This document shows, piece by piece, positions 45,127-54,452 of a DNA stretch of 64,000 nucleotides. The stretch comes from Desulfarculaceae bacterium (GTDB taxonomy: Bacteria; Desulfobacterota; Desulfarculia; Desulfarculales; Desulfarculaceae). The notes below the pieces were generated by a model. It was not told where the DNA came from, made no database searches, and saw only the letters and a list, made by a program, of their open reading frames with translations. Position 1 is the stretch's first letter. Every line of letters begins with the position of its first letter. A program made the translations under genes and the position numbers. Location of the stretch: contig JAHLKT010000001.1 in the NCBI GenBank assembly GCA_020444545.1, positions 558,001 through 622,000 on the forward strand, in the 5' to 3' direction.

Positions 45127-46737
45127 ATGGCCGCCGTGGGGCGTTTTTTTGTCTGTTTGGGGGATGCGCAGGTGGAACTGAGCTTTTCCAACGCCCGGGT
45201 CGCCCTGACCCGCCTGTTCGAGCTGGAGCCGGTGGCCGATTACCACATCGCCGGCCGCCGGGTCATCGTGTGCGGGCGGCCGGACTGGCTGGTGGACTAC
45301 GAGGGGCTTTCCTACCAGAGCGAGCCCGGCGCGGTGGAGCGCGCCCTGGAGGCGGCCCTGGCCGCCTGGCTGGAGCGGGGCCAGCTCAGCGCCATGGCCG
45401 CTCTCTCCGGGGCCTTTTTGGTGCTGGTGGCCTCGGGCGAGGCCCTGGAGCAGGTGCTGGCCTCGGACGAGCTGCCCAACACCGTCTACTGGTGGCAAGG
45501 CGGGGGCGGCGTGGTGATCTGCGACGACTGGCGGCGCTACACCGCGGGCGTCGATCCCCTGGCCTGGGACTCCTACGACCCCGGGCAGCTGGCCTGGTTC
45601 AGCCGCCGCAAGACCTGCGCCCCGGGGCGCACCTACTTTAAGGGCCTCAACCGCCTCAGCGCGGCGGTGCTCTACGCGGTGGGGCCCGAGGGCCTGAGCG
45701 CCACGTCCGCCGCCCTGCCCGAGCCCCCGGCCGAGAACCGCGCCTTTTCCTGGGACGACCTCTACGCCGTGGTGGGCCGCCGCCTGGACCAGGGCCCCTA
45801 CAGCCTGTGCTACTCCACGGGCATCGACTCGCATTATCTGCTCATGAGCCGGCACGAGGGCATCGACGACGTGCTGACCATCTACTACGCCGCGCCCTAT
45901 CACGACACCGAGCGCAGCAAGGAGGCGGCCGCCGCCCTGGTCAACTGCCTGGCCGCGGCCAAGCCCTACACCCCGGTGGAGGTGGATTTCGCCGACCCGG
46001 TGCACCGGCCCCGTTTGGAGCACTCGGTGGCCACCGACCCCTTCGCGGCCCATTACGCGGCCTCCATGTACCAGCTCTTCGGCGCGGCCCGGCAGGAAAC
46101 GGTGCTCAGCGGGCAGAACGCGGACACCATGCAGTTCTTCGCGCTCACCTCGCGCATGGGGCCGCGTCAGCTCTTGTTCAAGAGCCCGGCCTCGCCCCAG
46201 CGCCCCCTGGCCCGGGTGGCCTACCGCCGCGAGGCGGCGGGCTCCTTCGGGGGGGTCAAGCCCGGCGGCATGTTGGACCAGCGCATGCTCCTGGGCCACG
46301 CCGAGCAGCTCAACCGCCTGAGCGGCGGGCGCGGCTACTGGCCCATATTGCAGTTCAAGCGCATGCACAACATGACCACGGGCAACACCGCCTTGTTTAA
46401 GAACGCGGCCCGCTTCTGGGGCAAGACGGTGTGCTTCCCCTATCTGGAGCCCCTGGTGTTCTACGTGTCCGCCTACTTCCGGCGGCCCCTGGGCGACATC
46501 CTGGACCCCAAGGGCCATTTGCGGCGGCGCTACCACCGGGTGGAGCACCACGCCATCCCCCTGCCCATGGGCCAGGGCGAACCCTTCGCGGCCAGCCCCC
46601 TGTTCGCTTGGGCCGCCGGCGGCCTGGAGTCCCTGGCCCCGGAGCTGAAGCAACGCATCGACCAAGCGGTGAGCGAGCCCCTGGCCCGGGTGGCGCTCTA
46701 CACCTTCGCCCGCCTGGCGACCGCCGAGGGGGCCTAG
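45127..46737 (+). CDS. Asparagine-synthetase-like protein without glutaminase Cys
   Basis: 536 residues. The C-terminal synthetase domain has a PP-loop variant YSTGIDS (229-235; consensus SGGxDS) and LSGQNADTMQFF where AsnB has LSGxGxDExFxGY. The N-terminal region resembles a class II amidotransferase domain, but the protein starts MAAVGRF with no Cys at position 2, so glutamine hydrolysis is not expected. GGAG precedes the ATG. Such divergent members often act in glycan or secondary-metabolite pathways. Substrate unknown. Confidence 0.75.
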   Translation: MAAVGRFFVCLGDAQVELSFSNARVALTRLFELEPVADYHIAGRRVIVCGRPDWLVDYEGLSYQSEPGAVERALEAALAAWLERGQLSAMAALSGAFLVLVASGEALEQVLASDELPNTVYWWQGGGGVVICDDWRRYTAGVDPLAWDSYDPGQLAWFSRRKTCAPGRTYFKGLNRLSAAVLYAVGPEGLSATSAALPEPPAENRAFSWDDLYAVVGRRLDQGPYSLCYSTGIDSHYLLMSRHEGIDDVLTIYYAAPYHDTERSKEAAAALVNCLAAAKPYTPVEVDFADPVHRPRLEHSVATDPFAAHYAASMYQLFGAARQETVLSGQNADTMQFFALTSRMGPRQLLFKSPASPQRPLARVAYRREAAGSFGGVKPGGMLDQRMLLGHAEQLNRLSGGRGYWPILQFKRMHNMTTGNTALFKNAARFWGKTVCFPYLEPLVFYVSAYFRRPLGDILDPKGHLRRRYHRVEHHAIPLPMGQGEPFAASPLFAWAAGGLESLAPELKQRIDQAVSEPLARVALYTFARLATAEGA

Positions 46738-46753
46738 GCGCGGTGGCCGGGGG

Positions 46754-46771
46754 GATTATCTCGTGATAATC
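46754..46771. promoter_or_regulatory. Short perfect palindrome upstream of an MBL gene
   Basis: GATTATC-TCGT-GATAATC, 7-bp arms, in a short AT-rich spacer 37 bp before the next start. Possible operator or weak terminator. Confidence 0.4.
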
Positions 46772-46808
46772 TAATTACATTGATCAACCGAAGCATGAAG
46801 AGGGCCGC

Positions 46809-47654
46809 GTGAAGTTTCGCTTTTGGGGAACCCGGGGATCGCTTCCCGCGCCGGGGCCGGACACCCTGGTCTACGGCGGCAACAGCACCTGCTGCGCCAT
46901 CGAGCACCAGGGACGCCATCTGGTCATCGACGCGGGCAGCGGCATCCGCGCCCTGGGCATGGAGCTGATGGGCCCCGGCGTGATGGGCGGAAGCCAGTCC
47001 TCCGAGGGCCTGGATGTCGCCCTGCTCATGACCCACCTGCACTTCGACCACATCATGGGCTTCCCCTTCTTCGCCCCGGCCTACACCCCCGGCGCCAAGG
47101 TCCGCCTGGGCGGCTGGCCCAAGGGCATGGCCGGCATAAAGGGCATGTTCAAGAACGGCCGCTACGACGGCGGCTTCCCGGTAGCCTTCTCCGACCTGCC
47201 CAGCGAGGTCTTCCACGACGAGGCCCTGACCCCGCCGCGCTTCTCCTGGCAGGGGCTGGAGATACGCACCACTCCGCTCAACCATCCCCAGGGGGCCATC
47301 GGCTACCGCTTCGAGGCCCCGGGCGGGGCCCTGGTGTTCATCACCGACAACGAGCTGCCCGTGGGCGGGCCGCCCCCGGCCGAGCTGGTGGAGTTCTGCC
47401 GGGGAGCGGCGGTACTCATCCACGACGCGCAGTACCTGCCCGGCGAGATGGACATCTGCGTCGGGCGGGGCCACTCCGAGTTCCGCGCCTGTCTGGCCCT
47501 GGCCAAGGCCGCCGGGGCCGACCGCCTCATCCTGACTCACCACGACCCCGGGCGCAGCGACGCCCAGATTGACGCCATGATCGCCGAGGCCCGCGCCGAA
47601 GCGGGCAGCCTGCCAGTGGAAGGAGCCCGCGAGGGCCAGACTCTGGAACTCTGA
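46809..47654 (+). CDS. MBL-fold hydrolase of the GTRGS (PhnP/cyclic phosphodiesterase-like) group
   Basis: 281 residues opening MKFRFWGTRGSLPAPG, the signature of a phosphodiesterase-like MBL subgroup. Metal motif MTHLHFDHIMGFPFF gives His76, His78, Asp80 and His81; HDAQYLPGE and LTHHDPGRSD complete it. GTG start with AGAGGG upstream. It lies 23 bp before an adenylate cyclase gene. In similar proteins the MBL domain sits beside cyclase or signalling modules, so a cyclic-nucleotide or signalling role is possible. Confidence 0.82.
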   Translation: MKFRFWGTRGSLPAPGPDTLVYGGNSTCCAIEHQGRHLVIDAGSGIRALGMELMGPGVMGGSQSSEGLDVALLMTHLHFDHIMGFPFFAPAYTPGAKVRLGGWPKGMAGIKGMFKNGRYDGGFPVAFSDLPSEVFHDEALTPPRFSWQGLEIRTTPLNHPQGAIGYRFEAPGGALVFITDNELPVGGPPPAELVEFCRGAAVLIHDAQYLPGEMDICVGRGHSEFRACLALAKAAGADRLILTHHDPGRSDAQIDAMIAEARAEAGSLPVEGAREGQTLEL

Positions 47655-47677
47655 GCCAAGCCGAGGGGGGGCGCCGG

Positions 47678-49225
47678 ATGAACCGGCCAAGACGCTTCAT
47701 TCTGGCCAACGCCATGCTTTTAGGCAACATGATGGCCAACTTCATGGGCGTGGTCATCATGGGCCTGCTGGACCGCTTCGGCTACATGGTCCCGCTGCCC
47801 CGCACCAAAGCGGTGGTCACCCTCATCATCTCCTACGACCTCTTCGCCTTCTGCCTGGGGGTGGGGATACTGCTCTTTTGGGAGCGGCCAATCCGCCGCC
47901 ACCTCAAGGACCTGTACCGGGGCACCCAGACCCCGCGCCCGGCGTTGAGCCTGGCCCGCCGCCGCCTGCTCAACGAGCCCTGGCTGGCCATGGGCCTGAA
48001 CCTGGGCCTGTGGGTCCTGGCGGCCATCATCTTCCCGGTGGTGCTCTGGCAAGACCCCGCCTCCGCCCCCCTGGCCGCGGTGATGGCCATGCGCTCCCTG
48101 CTGGTGGGGCTCATCACCATGACCTCGGCCTTTTTCCTGCTGGAGCACATGCTCCAGCACCGCCTGGCCCCGGTGTTCTTCCCCCAGGGGGGCATCACCC
48201 GGGTGCGCGGCGTCCGGCACATGAAGATCGGGCTGCGCCTGAGCATGTTGACCATGGCCGCCAGCATGTTGCCTCTTTTCGCCATTCTCTCCACCATCCA
48301 CTCCTCGCGCCGCCTGCTGGCCAAGGGAATACTGCCTCCGGAGCAGATGCTCGCCGACCTGCAAAACTCGGTGGCCTTTCTGTGCTTCATCTTCATGCTC
48401 AACGCGGCGGGGCTCACCCTTCTCACCCGCCTGAACATGGTGCGGCCCCTTCGGGAGATCGTCCGCGCCCTGCTGCGCGTCCGCGAGGGCGACTTCAGCG
48501 CCCGGGTGGAGGTGATGTCCAACGACGAGATCGGCTACACCGCCGAGGCCATCAACCAGATGACCGCCGGCCTGGCCGAGCGCGAGCGCATCAAGGACAC
48601 CTTCGGCAAGTACGTGTCCCAGCAGGTGCGCGACGAGATATTGGCCGGGCGCATCCCCCTGGACGGCGAGATCAAGCAGGTGACCATGCTCTTCGCCGAC
48701 CTTCGGGACTTCACCCCCCTGGTGGAAAACACTGAGCCCAAGAAGGTGGTGAGCATCATCAACGGCTACTTCACCCGCATGACCGAGGCGGTGGAGAATA
48801 GCAGCGGCCTGGTGCTGCAATACGTGGGCGACGAGATCGAGGCGGTGTTCGGCGCGCCCCTGGCCCTGGCGGGCCATCCCCGCCTGGCCCTGGAGGCGGC
48901 CTGGAACATGCGCGCCGCCCTGGCCGAGTACAACGCCGTCCTGGCCGCCCAGGGCGGGCCCCAGCTGCGCCACGGCATCGGCATCCACACCGGCGCGGCC
49001 ATGGCGGCCAACATCGGCGGCGGGGGGCGGCTCTCCTATGCCCTGGTGGGCGACACGGTTAACCTGGCCGCCCGCCTGCAAGACCTCACCAAGGTGCTGG
49101 GCCGCGACATTCTCCTGAGCGGGGACACCGCCGCGGCCCTGGAGCCGGGGAGCCGGGTGGAGTACCTGGAAAACACCCTGGTCAAGGGCCGCACCCAGCC
49201 CGTGGAGGTCTACGCCGCCCTATAA
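47678..49225 (+). CDS. Membrane class III adenylate cyclase with HAMP linker
   Basis: 515 residues: about six membrane helices (1-270), HAMP domain (about 250-310, NMVRPLREIVRALLRVREGDFSARVEV) and a class III cyclase domain. Metal-binding Asp341 and Gly/Asp in LFADLRDFTPL and YVGDEIEAVFGAP; ribose/transition-state segment LVGDTVNLAARLQ. The purine-selecting Lys region is IKQVTMLFADL. Converts ATP to cAMP. A cyclic-nucleotide-binding protein is encoded about 2 kb downstream on the other strand and could be its effector. Confidence 0.9.
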   Translation: MNRPRRFILANAMLLGNMMANFMGVVIMGLLDRFGYMVPLPRTKAVVTLIISYDLFAFCLGVGILLFWERPIRRHLKDLYRGTQTPRPALSLARRRLLNEPWLAMGLNLGLWVLAAIIFPVVLWQDPASAPLAAVMAMRSLLVGLITMTSAFFLLEHMLQHRLAPVFFPQGGITRVRGVRHMKIGLRLSMLTMAASMLPLFAILSTIHSSRRLLAKGILPPEQMLADLQNSVAFLCFIFMLNAAGLTLLTRLNMVRPLREIVRALLRVREGDFSARVEVMSNDEIGYTAEAINQMTAGLAERERIKDTFGKYVSQQVRDEILAGRIPLDGEIKQVTMLFADLRDFTPLVENTEPKKVVSIINGYFTRMTEAVENSSGLVLQYVGDEIEAVFGAPLALAGHPRLALEAAWNMRAALAEYNAVLAAQGGPQLRHGIGIHTGAAMAANIGGGGRLSYALVGDTVNLAARLQDLTKVLGRDILLSGDTAAALEPGSRVEYLENTLVKGRTQPVEVYAAL

Positions 49226-49354
49226 CCAACCGGGCGTTTCTGTTAGAGTGGGGGGCGAGGAGGGGTGAGCGGGGGCTCCCCCCTGGGCCGCGCCGAGGCG
49301 GCCCGTTCAGCGCCCTGGTAGGGGGGCGTTTTCCCCAAAATTTGGTGCCTAGGT

Positions 49355-50359
49355 ATGATCATCGCCTTTATGATGGACCCGCTGGAGTCCATCGAGCCGG
49401 AGAACGAAACCACCTCCTGGTTGATGTACGAGTGCAACCAGCGGGGGCACACGGTTTTCTTCCTGGAACCCCACGACATCTACGTGCGCGGCTCCCGCCT
49501 GGTGGCCCGTATGCGTAACGTCAGCGTGGCGCCGGGCCTGTCCATGCGGGAATACTGGGACCTGGTGCTGGGCTGCTTGCAGCGCGACGAGCTGATCTTC
49601 GAGGATATCACCGACATCGACGCGCTGTTTTTACGCAAGGACCCGCCGCTCAACTACCAGACCATGGAATACCTGCACCACGTGGGCAAGGACGTGTTCA
49701 TCATCAACTCCACCCACGGGCAGATGGTGGCCTCCTCCAAGCTTTACCTGCTCAACTTCCCGGGGATCATCCCCGAGACCCACGTAAGCCGCGACCCCAA
49801 GCGCCTGCGCAAGATCATCGACGAGTTCGGCGGAGCCATGGTGGTCAAGCCGCTGAGCCGCTCCAAGGGCGAGGGGGTGATCAAGGTCTCCAGCGCGGAC
49901 CGCGACAACCTGAACTCCCTGATCCACTACTACGTGAACTCCTACAAGCCCTATCCCGACCGCGAGGCCATCATGGTGCAGGAGTACCTCAGCCAGGTGC
50001 GTGAGCACGGCGACGTGCGCATCATGCTCCTGAACGGCGAGATCCTGGGGGCCATGCGGCGCATCCCGGCCGAGGGCGACTTCCGCACCAACATCCACGC
50101 CGGGGCCAGCCCGGCCAAGCACGTGATCAGCGACAGCGACCGCCGCATCTGCGAGACCATCAAGCCGCGGCTCATCACCGACGGGCTCTATTTCGTGGGC
50201 CTGGACATCATCGGCGACAAGCTGGTGGAGATCAACGTGGTGAGCCCCGGCGGCATCCCGCGCATCAACCGCCTGGACAACATCAAGATCGAGGCCTCGG
50301 TCATCGACTTCGTGGAAGAGCAGGTGGAGGCGCTCAAGGGGGGCTCCGCCATATCGTGA
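49355..50359 (+). CDS. gshB: Glutathione synthetase-like ATP-grasp ligase
   Basis: 334 residues, close to E. coli GshB. N-terminal pre-ATP-grasp (MIIAFMMDPLESIEPENETT), ATP-grasp core with VVKPLSRSKGEGVIKV, VQEYLSQVREHGDVRIM and metal-binding LVEINVVSPGG. Joins gamma-glutamylcysteine (or an analogue) with glycine. gshA is not in the window. It overlaps the next gene by 4 bp (GTGA). Confidence 0.88.
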   Translation: MIIAFMMDPLESIEPENETTSWLMYECNQRGHTVFFLEPHDIYVRGSRLVARMRNVSVAPGLSMREYWDLVLGCLQRDELIFEDITDIDALFLRKDPPLNYQTMEYLHHVGKDVFIINSTHGQMVASSKLYLLNFPGIIPETHVSRDPKRLRKIIDEFGGAMVVKPLSRSKGEGVIKVSSADRDNLNSLIHYYVNSYKPYPDREAIMVQEYLSQVREHGDVRIMLLNGEILGAMRRIPAEGDFRTNIHAGASPAKHVISDSDRRICETIKPRLITDGLYFVGLDIIGDKLVEINVVSPGGIPRINRLDNIKIEASVIDFVEEQVEALKGGSAIS

Positions 50360-51123
50360 CCCTGCCCCTGGTCATCACCCTGCCCCACGCCTCGGCAAAG
50401 CTGCCCCCCGAGGCGGCCGCCCGCCTGGCCCTGGGGCCGGTGGAGGCTCAGGAGTCGGTGGACCTGGGCTCCAGCGAGGTCTTCGGCCCCCTGCCGGTGC
50501 TCTCCCTGATCCCCGCCCCCTTTTCCCGCCTGGCGGTGGACCTGAACCGCGCCCCGGAGGACTTCGGCCCCAAGGGGGTCATGGCCCTCACCGACTACGC
50601 GGGGCGCGAGGTGTTCCGGCCGGGGCGGGTGCCGGGACGGGCGGAGGTGGCGGCCGGGGTGGCAGACTGGTGGCGGCCCTGGCATGCGGCGGTGGCCAAG
50701 GCCCTGGCCGCGCCGGGGGTGGCCGCGCTCATCGACGGGCACAGCCTGGACGGGGTGGGCCCGGCCGGAGCCCCGGACCCGGGAAAGAAGCGGGCCGACG
50801 TGGTGCTGAGCAACCGGGGCGGCGCGGGCGGCGAGGCCACGCCGGACAAGGAGCTATCCTGCCCCCCTAAGCTCCTGCGCCGCCTGGGCGCGGCCCTGGA
50901 GGCCGAGGGGCTCTCGGTGGCCTACAACACCCCCTACTCCGGGGGGCACGTCATAGCCCGCTACGGCCCGGGGCTCATGGCCCAAGGCCGGGCCGCGGTG
51001 CAAATTGAGTTGAACAAGGATCTATACGCCGACCCGGCCTACAGCCGGGTGGACGCGGACAGGGCGGCGAAACTCAGTCGCCGCTTGGAGCGGGCCCTTC
51101 GCTCGGTGTTCCTTCGTCGTTGA
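50356..51123 (+). CDS. N-formylglutamate amidohydrolase-like protein
   Basis: 255 residues of the PF05013-type zinc hydrolase fold: ITLPHASAKLPPEA, VDLNRAPED, LIDGHSLDG (metal-site His) and QIELNKDLYAD. Family members act on N-formyl amino acids or related amides. GTG start overlaps gshB stop, so it is translationally coupled to it; a link to glutathione or gamma-glutamyl metabolism is inference. Its 3' end overlaps the convergent cyclic-nucleotide-binding gene by 50 bp. Confidence 0.82.
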   Translation: MTLPLVITLPHASAKLPPEAAARLALGPVEAQESVDLGSSEVFGPLPVLSLIPAPFSRLAVDLNRAPEDFGPKGVMALTDYAGREVFRPGRVPGRAEVAAGVADWWRPWHAAVAKALAAPGVAALIDGHSLDGVGPAGAPDPGKKRADVVLSNRGGAGGEATPDKELSCPPKLLRRLGAALEAEGLSVAYNTPYSGGHVIARYGPGLMAQGRAAVQIELNKDLYADPAYSRVDADRAAKLSRRLERALRSVFLRR

Positions 51124-51601
51124 AGAAAGAGGGCGGCAGGTCGCACACCGGCATGGCGTGAATCTTCTCGTGCAAACGGCGTAGGCGCCGGGAGAGCTCC
51201 TTGCACATCTGCAGGGCCACCTGGGGATACTCGCGCACCGTCTCCTCGAACTCGCGCTTGTACAGCACCAACAGCTGCACCTCGCCGTCGGCGGTCACCG
51301 TGGCCGAGCGGGGCGCGTCGTCGAACAGGGCCATCTCGCCCACGTAGTCGCCCCCTCCCAGCTCGGCCAGCTCCAGGGAGCAGCCGTCCTCGCCGGACTG
51401 GCTCACCTTCACCTTGCCCTTGACGATGAGGTACATGGACTCGCCCACGTCGCCCTCGGCGATGATCTTCTCGCCGGGCGCGGCCAGGTAGTCTTCGCAC
51501 ACCGTGGCCACCGCGGCCAGCTCGGCCACGGCCAGGCCCTCGAATATCTCCATGCCCCTGAGCAGCAGAATCTTTTCGGACAAACTGGTTTGGGCGGGCA
51601 T
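51074..51601 (-). CDS. Cyclic-nucleotide-binding domain protein
   Basis: 175 residues, a single cNMP-binding domain without a DNA-binding domain. The phosphate-binding cassette reads GEMALFDDAPRSATVTA, with Glu and Arg expected to hold the ribose and cyclic phosphate. A helical tail (LCKELSRRLRRLHEKI) follows. It lies 1 bp after the stop-side neighbour gene for the NTT/HEAT protein and is probably its regulatory partner. Confidence 0.9.
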   Translation of the reverse strand: MPAQTSLSEKILLLRGMEIFEGLAVAELAAVATVCEDYLAAPGEKIIAEGDVGESMYLIVKGKVKVSQSGEDGCSLELAELGGGDYVGEMALFDDAPRSATVTADGEVQLLVLYKREFEETVREYPQVALQMCKELSRRLRRLHEKIHAMPVCDLPPSFFNDEGTPSEGPAPSGD

Positions 51602-51602
51602 G

Positions 51603-54365
51603 TCAGCTCCTCCCTTCGCCGCCGCGCGCCCGGGCCAGCAGACGGCCGGCCTCCTGGCGCACGTAGGGGTTTTTGTTTTCGGCCAGGTGCTCCAGCTCGG
51701 GCAGGAAGGGTTCGATCTCCAGCTCCTGCCCGGCCAGCACCAGCAGGCTCAGGTATAGGGTGACCCAGTTCTTCTTGGCCAAAAGATCCGCGAAAAGCTC
51801 CGTGGGATCGGCGAAGCGCAGGGGCTGCTTGAACAGCTTGCGTCCGATGCCCAGGGTCTCGTTCACCGGGCCGTCCTCCAAAAGGGGAATCATGGCCTGG
51901 CTGATGTCCTGGCCCACCATGGACTCCAGGGCCTCCACCGCGTTGGAGCGCAGCTTGGCGTTGGCCGAGGAGAGCCCCCGGATGATCAGGCGCATCTGGT
52001 CCGACTCCTCCTGGGTGGCCAGCACCCGGAGGATGGTGTTAATGCGAATCTTGATGCGCTCGCGTAAATGCTGGGTCAGCAGGTCGCGCTCCGGGCTCTC
52101 GGCCAGCTTGCCCAGGGCCTTCATCTCGGCCAGGTTGAGGTAGGCCACCTCCAGATAGGAGCGGGCAAAGGCGATGATCTCGCGGTCGCTGATCTTCAAC
52201 TCGGCCATGAGCGCGTAGAGGCCGTCGCGGATGCGCCGGTTGGGCAGGGCCATGGACTCGATGAGCAGGGCGCTGTCCAGCTCCTCCAGCTCCTCCAGGC
52301 GGGCCAGGGCCAGCTCGTGGCGCTCGGAGTCCTCGCTGCCCAGCAGGTGGATGAAGGCCTTTATGTCGGCCTCGCTCTCCAGATTGAAATTCCTGAGCAC
52401 CTCCAGGGGCACCGAGGAGGGGTCCTCGGCCAGGCGGGCCTGCACCAGCTCGTGCAGGTGGGGGTCGTCCAGGCGGTTGAGGGCCACCAGGATCATGCCT
52501 CTGAGCTGGCGGTCGTTTTCGGTGCCCAGCATCTCCCGGAGGCGGGGGCGGAACTCCTGGTTGGCCGAGCCGCCGGCGGCCACCGCTCCGGCCCGCCTCT
52601 GATCCAGGTCCTCGCTGTCCAGCCACTGCTCGATCACCGGCTGGTACTTCACCGGGTCGTGATGGTAGAGCCCCACCACCGCCTGGGCCCGCACCAGCGG
52701 GTCGCTGTGCTCGTCGTAGAGCCGCTGCAAGAAGGCGCCCGAGATCTCCCAAGGCAGGCGGGCCGCCGCCTCGGCCAGGGCGGCGCAGAGCAGGGGCTTG
52801 GCCGGGTCGGCCAGCTCCTGGTAGGCCGCCACCGCCGCCTCGCCCGCGCTGGCCGGGATCAGGGGCAGCAGGCTTATGGCGGTCTGCTCGTCCTTGGTGC
52901 GCACCAGGGTGACCAGGTGGTGCTCCAGGTCGGGCACCTGCTGCACCCGCATCATCTCGGCGTACCACAGGCAGGCCCGGCCCTGGGAGTTCAGGCAGGC
53001 GTCCACCAACTGCTCCTGGGCCCGCTTGTCCTTGAAGATCACCCCCACGTCCTGCTCTTCCAACGACTTCAGGTCAATGACGTTGGTGCCGATGAGCCCC
53101 AGGAGAATGTCGGAGTAGGAGCGCTTGAGCCAGATGGTGCTGACCACCCAGGTAAGGCCCACCACCACGCCCACCAGCGATAGCCAGCGGGGGTGGAACA
53201 GGTGCTCGGAGAGGAAGATCACCCCCGAGCCCAAGAGGATGCCCACGCGCACCACGGTGCCCCGGAGGAAGGGGCGCAAAAGGGCGCGAAACTGATCCGG
53301 GAACAGGCCCACCAGGATGTTGCGGGCCGGGTTGTTGATGGTCACCAGGAGCACCCGCGTGCTGATGCGGGCGTACATGGCCGAGTAGATGCTGAAGTTG
53401 AACAAGAAGGCGAAAAAGGCGATGACGTAGTTGATGGGGTGGAACATCAAGGCCACGGGCAGGCCCCAGCGGCTGTAGAGCTTGCTCACGAACAGGAGGA
53501 TGATCAGGCTGATAATGTTGAGCACGCCCCGGAAATAGCCGAAGAAGGTCACCATGCCGCCTTCGGTGGCATAGGTCTCGTTCACCGCGTAGTTGAACTG
53601 GTAGTTCATTATGGGCAGGACGATGTTGGGCAACAGGGTGAGGAGCACCAGGATCTTGAGCAGGGTCGACTCCTTGAGCATGGGGACGACCTGCTTGATC
53701 TCCTGGATCATGTTCGTCTTCTTGCCGCCCTTTTTGGCGTCGCGCTCGGGCATGTTGAGCACAGGGTAGAGCCGCGACATCTGCCACACGCACAGGGCGC
53801 CCATGCTCGCCACCACCCCGTAGGCCAGCATGAGGTTGTCGAAGTTGATGGTCCGGGCCAGACCGGGGGTGATGAAGCTGCCCACGATGGCCCCGATGAC
53901 CCCGCCCGCGGTGATCAGCGGGAAGATGCGCTTGGACTGGCGGGTGTTGAACAGGTCGTTGGCCAGGTTCCAGAACACCAGGGCCAAAAGCCCCTCGTAC
54001 TGGGCCTTCAAGAGGAACAACACCGGGTAGATCAGGTCGATGCCCATCTCCAAGACCGGCCTGAGCGCGGCCACCGAAACCCCGCAGAAGAGCATCATGT
54101 AGGCCAGCATGCGCCCGGAGGGCAGCTTGCGCAGCAGCCCGGTGATGGCGGCCATGATAATGAAGGTGGTCAGGGAGTTGGCCACATAGACGATGGGCAG
54201 ATATTCCACCCCGAAGCGCTTGAGGAACGCGGTCTCGGCGAAGTTGTTGAAGAAGATGTTGGCCGTGCGTATCAGGTAGAGCAACGCGGCGGACCACAGG
54301 AATAGCCCGATCTCCTCGGGCTGCACCTTCAGCCAACGGCCCACCGTGGCGGCTGCTTTGTTCAT
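51603..54365 (-). CDS. NTT-like (ATP/ADP translocase-type) membrane protein with HEAT repeats
   Basis: 920 residues. N-terminal ~430: about 12 membrane helices of the Npt/NTT type (FLWSAALLYLIRTANIFFNNFAE, ANDLFNTRQSKRIFPLITAGG), related to nucleotide exchangers of intracellular bacteria but found widely in free-living ones with unknown substrate. C-terminal ~480: soluble helical HEAT-like repeats (e.g. LRGMILVALNRLDDPHLHELV, LRSNAVEALESMVGQD). It is followed after 1 bp by the cNMP-binding gene; in other bacteria such domains can be fused. Likely cAMP-linked inner-membrane system (inference). Confidence 0.82.
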   Translation of the reverse strand: MNKAAATVGRWLKVQPEEIGLFLWSAALLYLIRTANIFFNNFAETAFLKRFGVEYLPIVYVANSLTTFIIMAAITGLLRKLPSGRMLAYMMLFCGVSVAALRPVLEMGIDLIYPVLFLLKAQYEGLLALVFWNLANDLFNTRQSKRIFPLITAGGVIGAIVGSFITPGLARTINFDNLMLAYGVVASMGALCVWQMSRLYPVLNMPERDAKKGGKKTNMIQEIKQVVPMLKESTLLKILVLLTLLPNIVLPIMNYQFNYAVNETYATEGGMVTFFGYFRGVLNIISLIILLFVSKLYSRWGLPVALMFHPINYVIAFFAFLFNFSIYSAMYARISTRVLLVTINNPARNILVGLFPDQFRALLRPFLRGTVVRVGILLGSGVIFLSEHLFHPRWLSLVGVVVGLTWVVSTIWLKRSYSDILLGLIGTNVIDLKSLEEQDVGVIFKDKRAQEQLVDACLNSQGRACLWYAEMMRVQQVPDLEHHLVTLVRTKDEQTAISLLPLIPASAGEAAVAAYQELADPAKPLLCAALAEAAARLPWEISGAFLQRLYDEHSDPLVRAQAVVGLYHHDPVKYQPVIEQWLDSEDLDQRRAGAVAAGGSANQEFRPRLREMLGTENDRQLRGMILVALNRLDDPHLHELVQARLAEDPSSVPLEVLRNFNLESEADIKAFIHLLGSEDSERHELALARLEELEELDSALLIESMALPNRRIRDGLYALMAELKISDREIIAFARSYLEVAYLNLAEMKALGKLAESPERDLLTQHLRERIKIRINTILRVLATQEESDQMRLIIRGLSSANAKLRSNAVEALESMVGQDISQAMIPLLEDGPVNETLGIGRKLFKQPLRFADPTELFADLLAKKNWVTLYLSLLVLAGQELEIEPFLPELEHLAENKNPYVRQEAGRLLARARGGEGRS

Positions 54366-54452
54366 CTTCCCGCTCGCATTAGGAATCGCTTCGGAACCCG
54401 GCGCATTATCTTATTACGCGGCCCCAAGGGACACAAGGGTCTGGCGCGCGCT

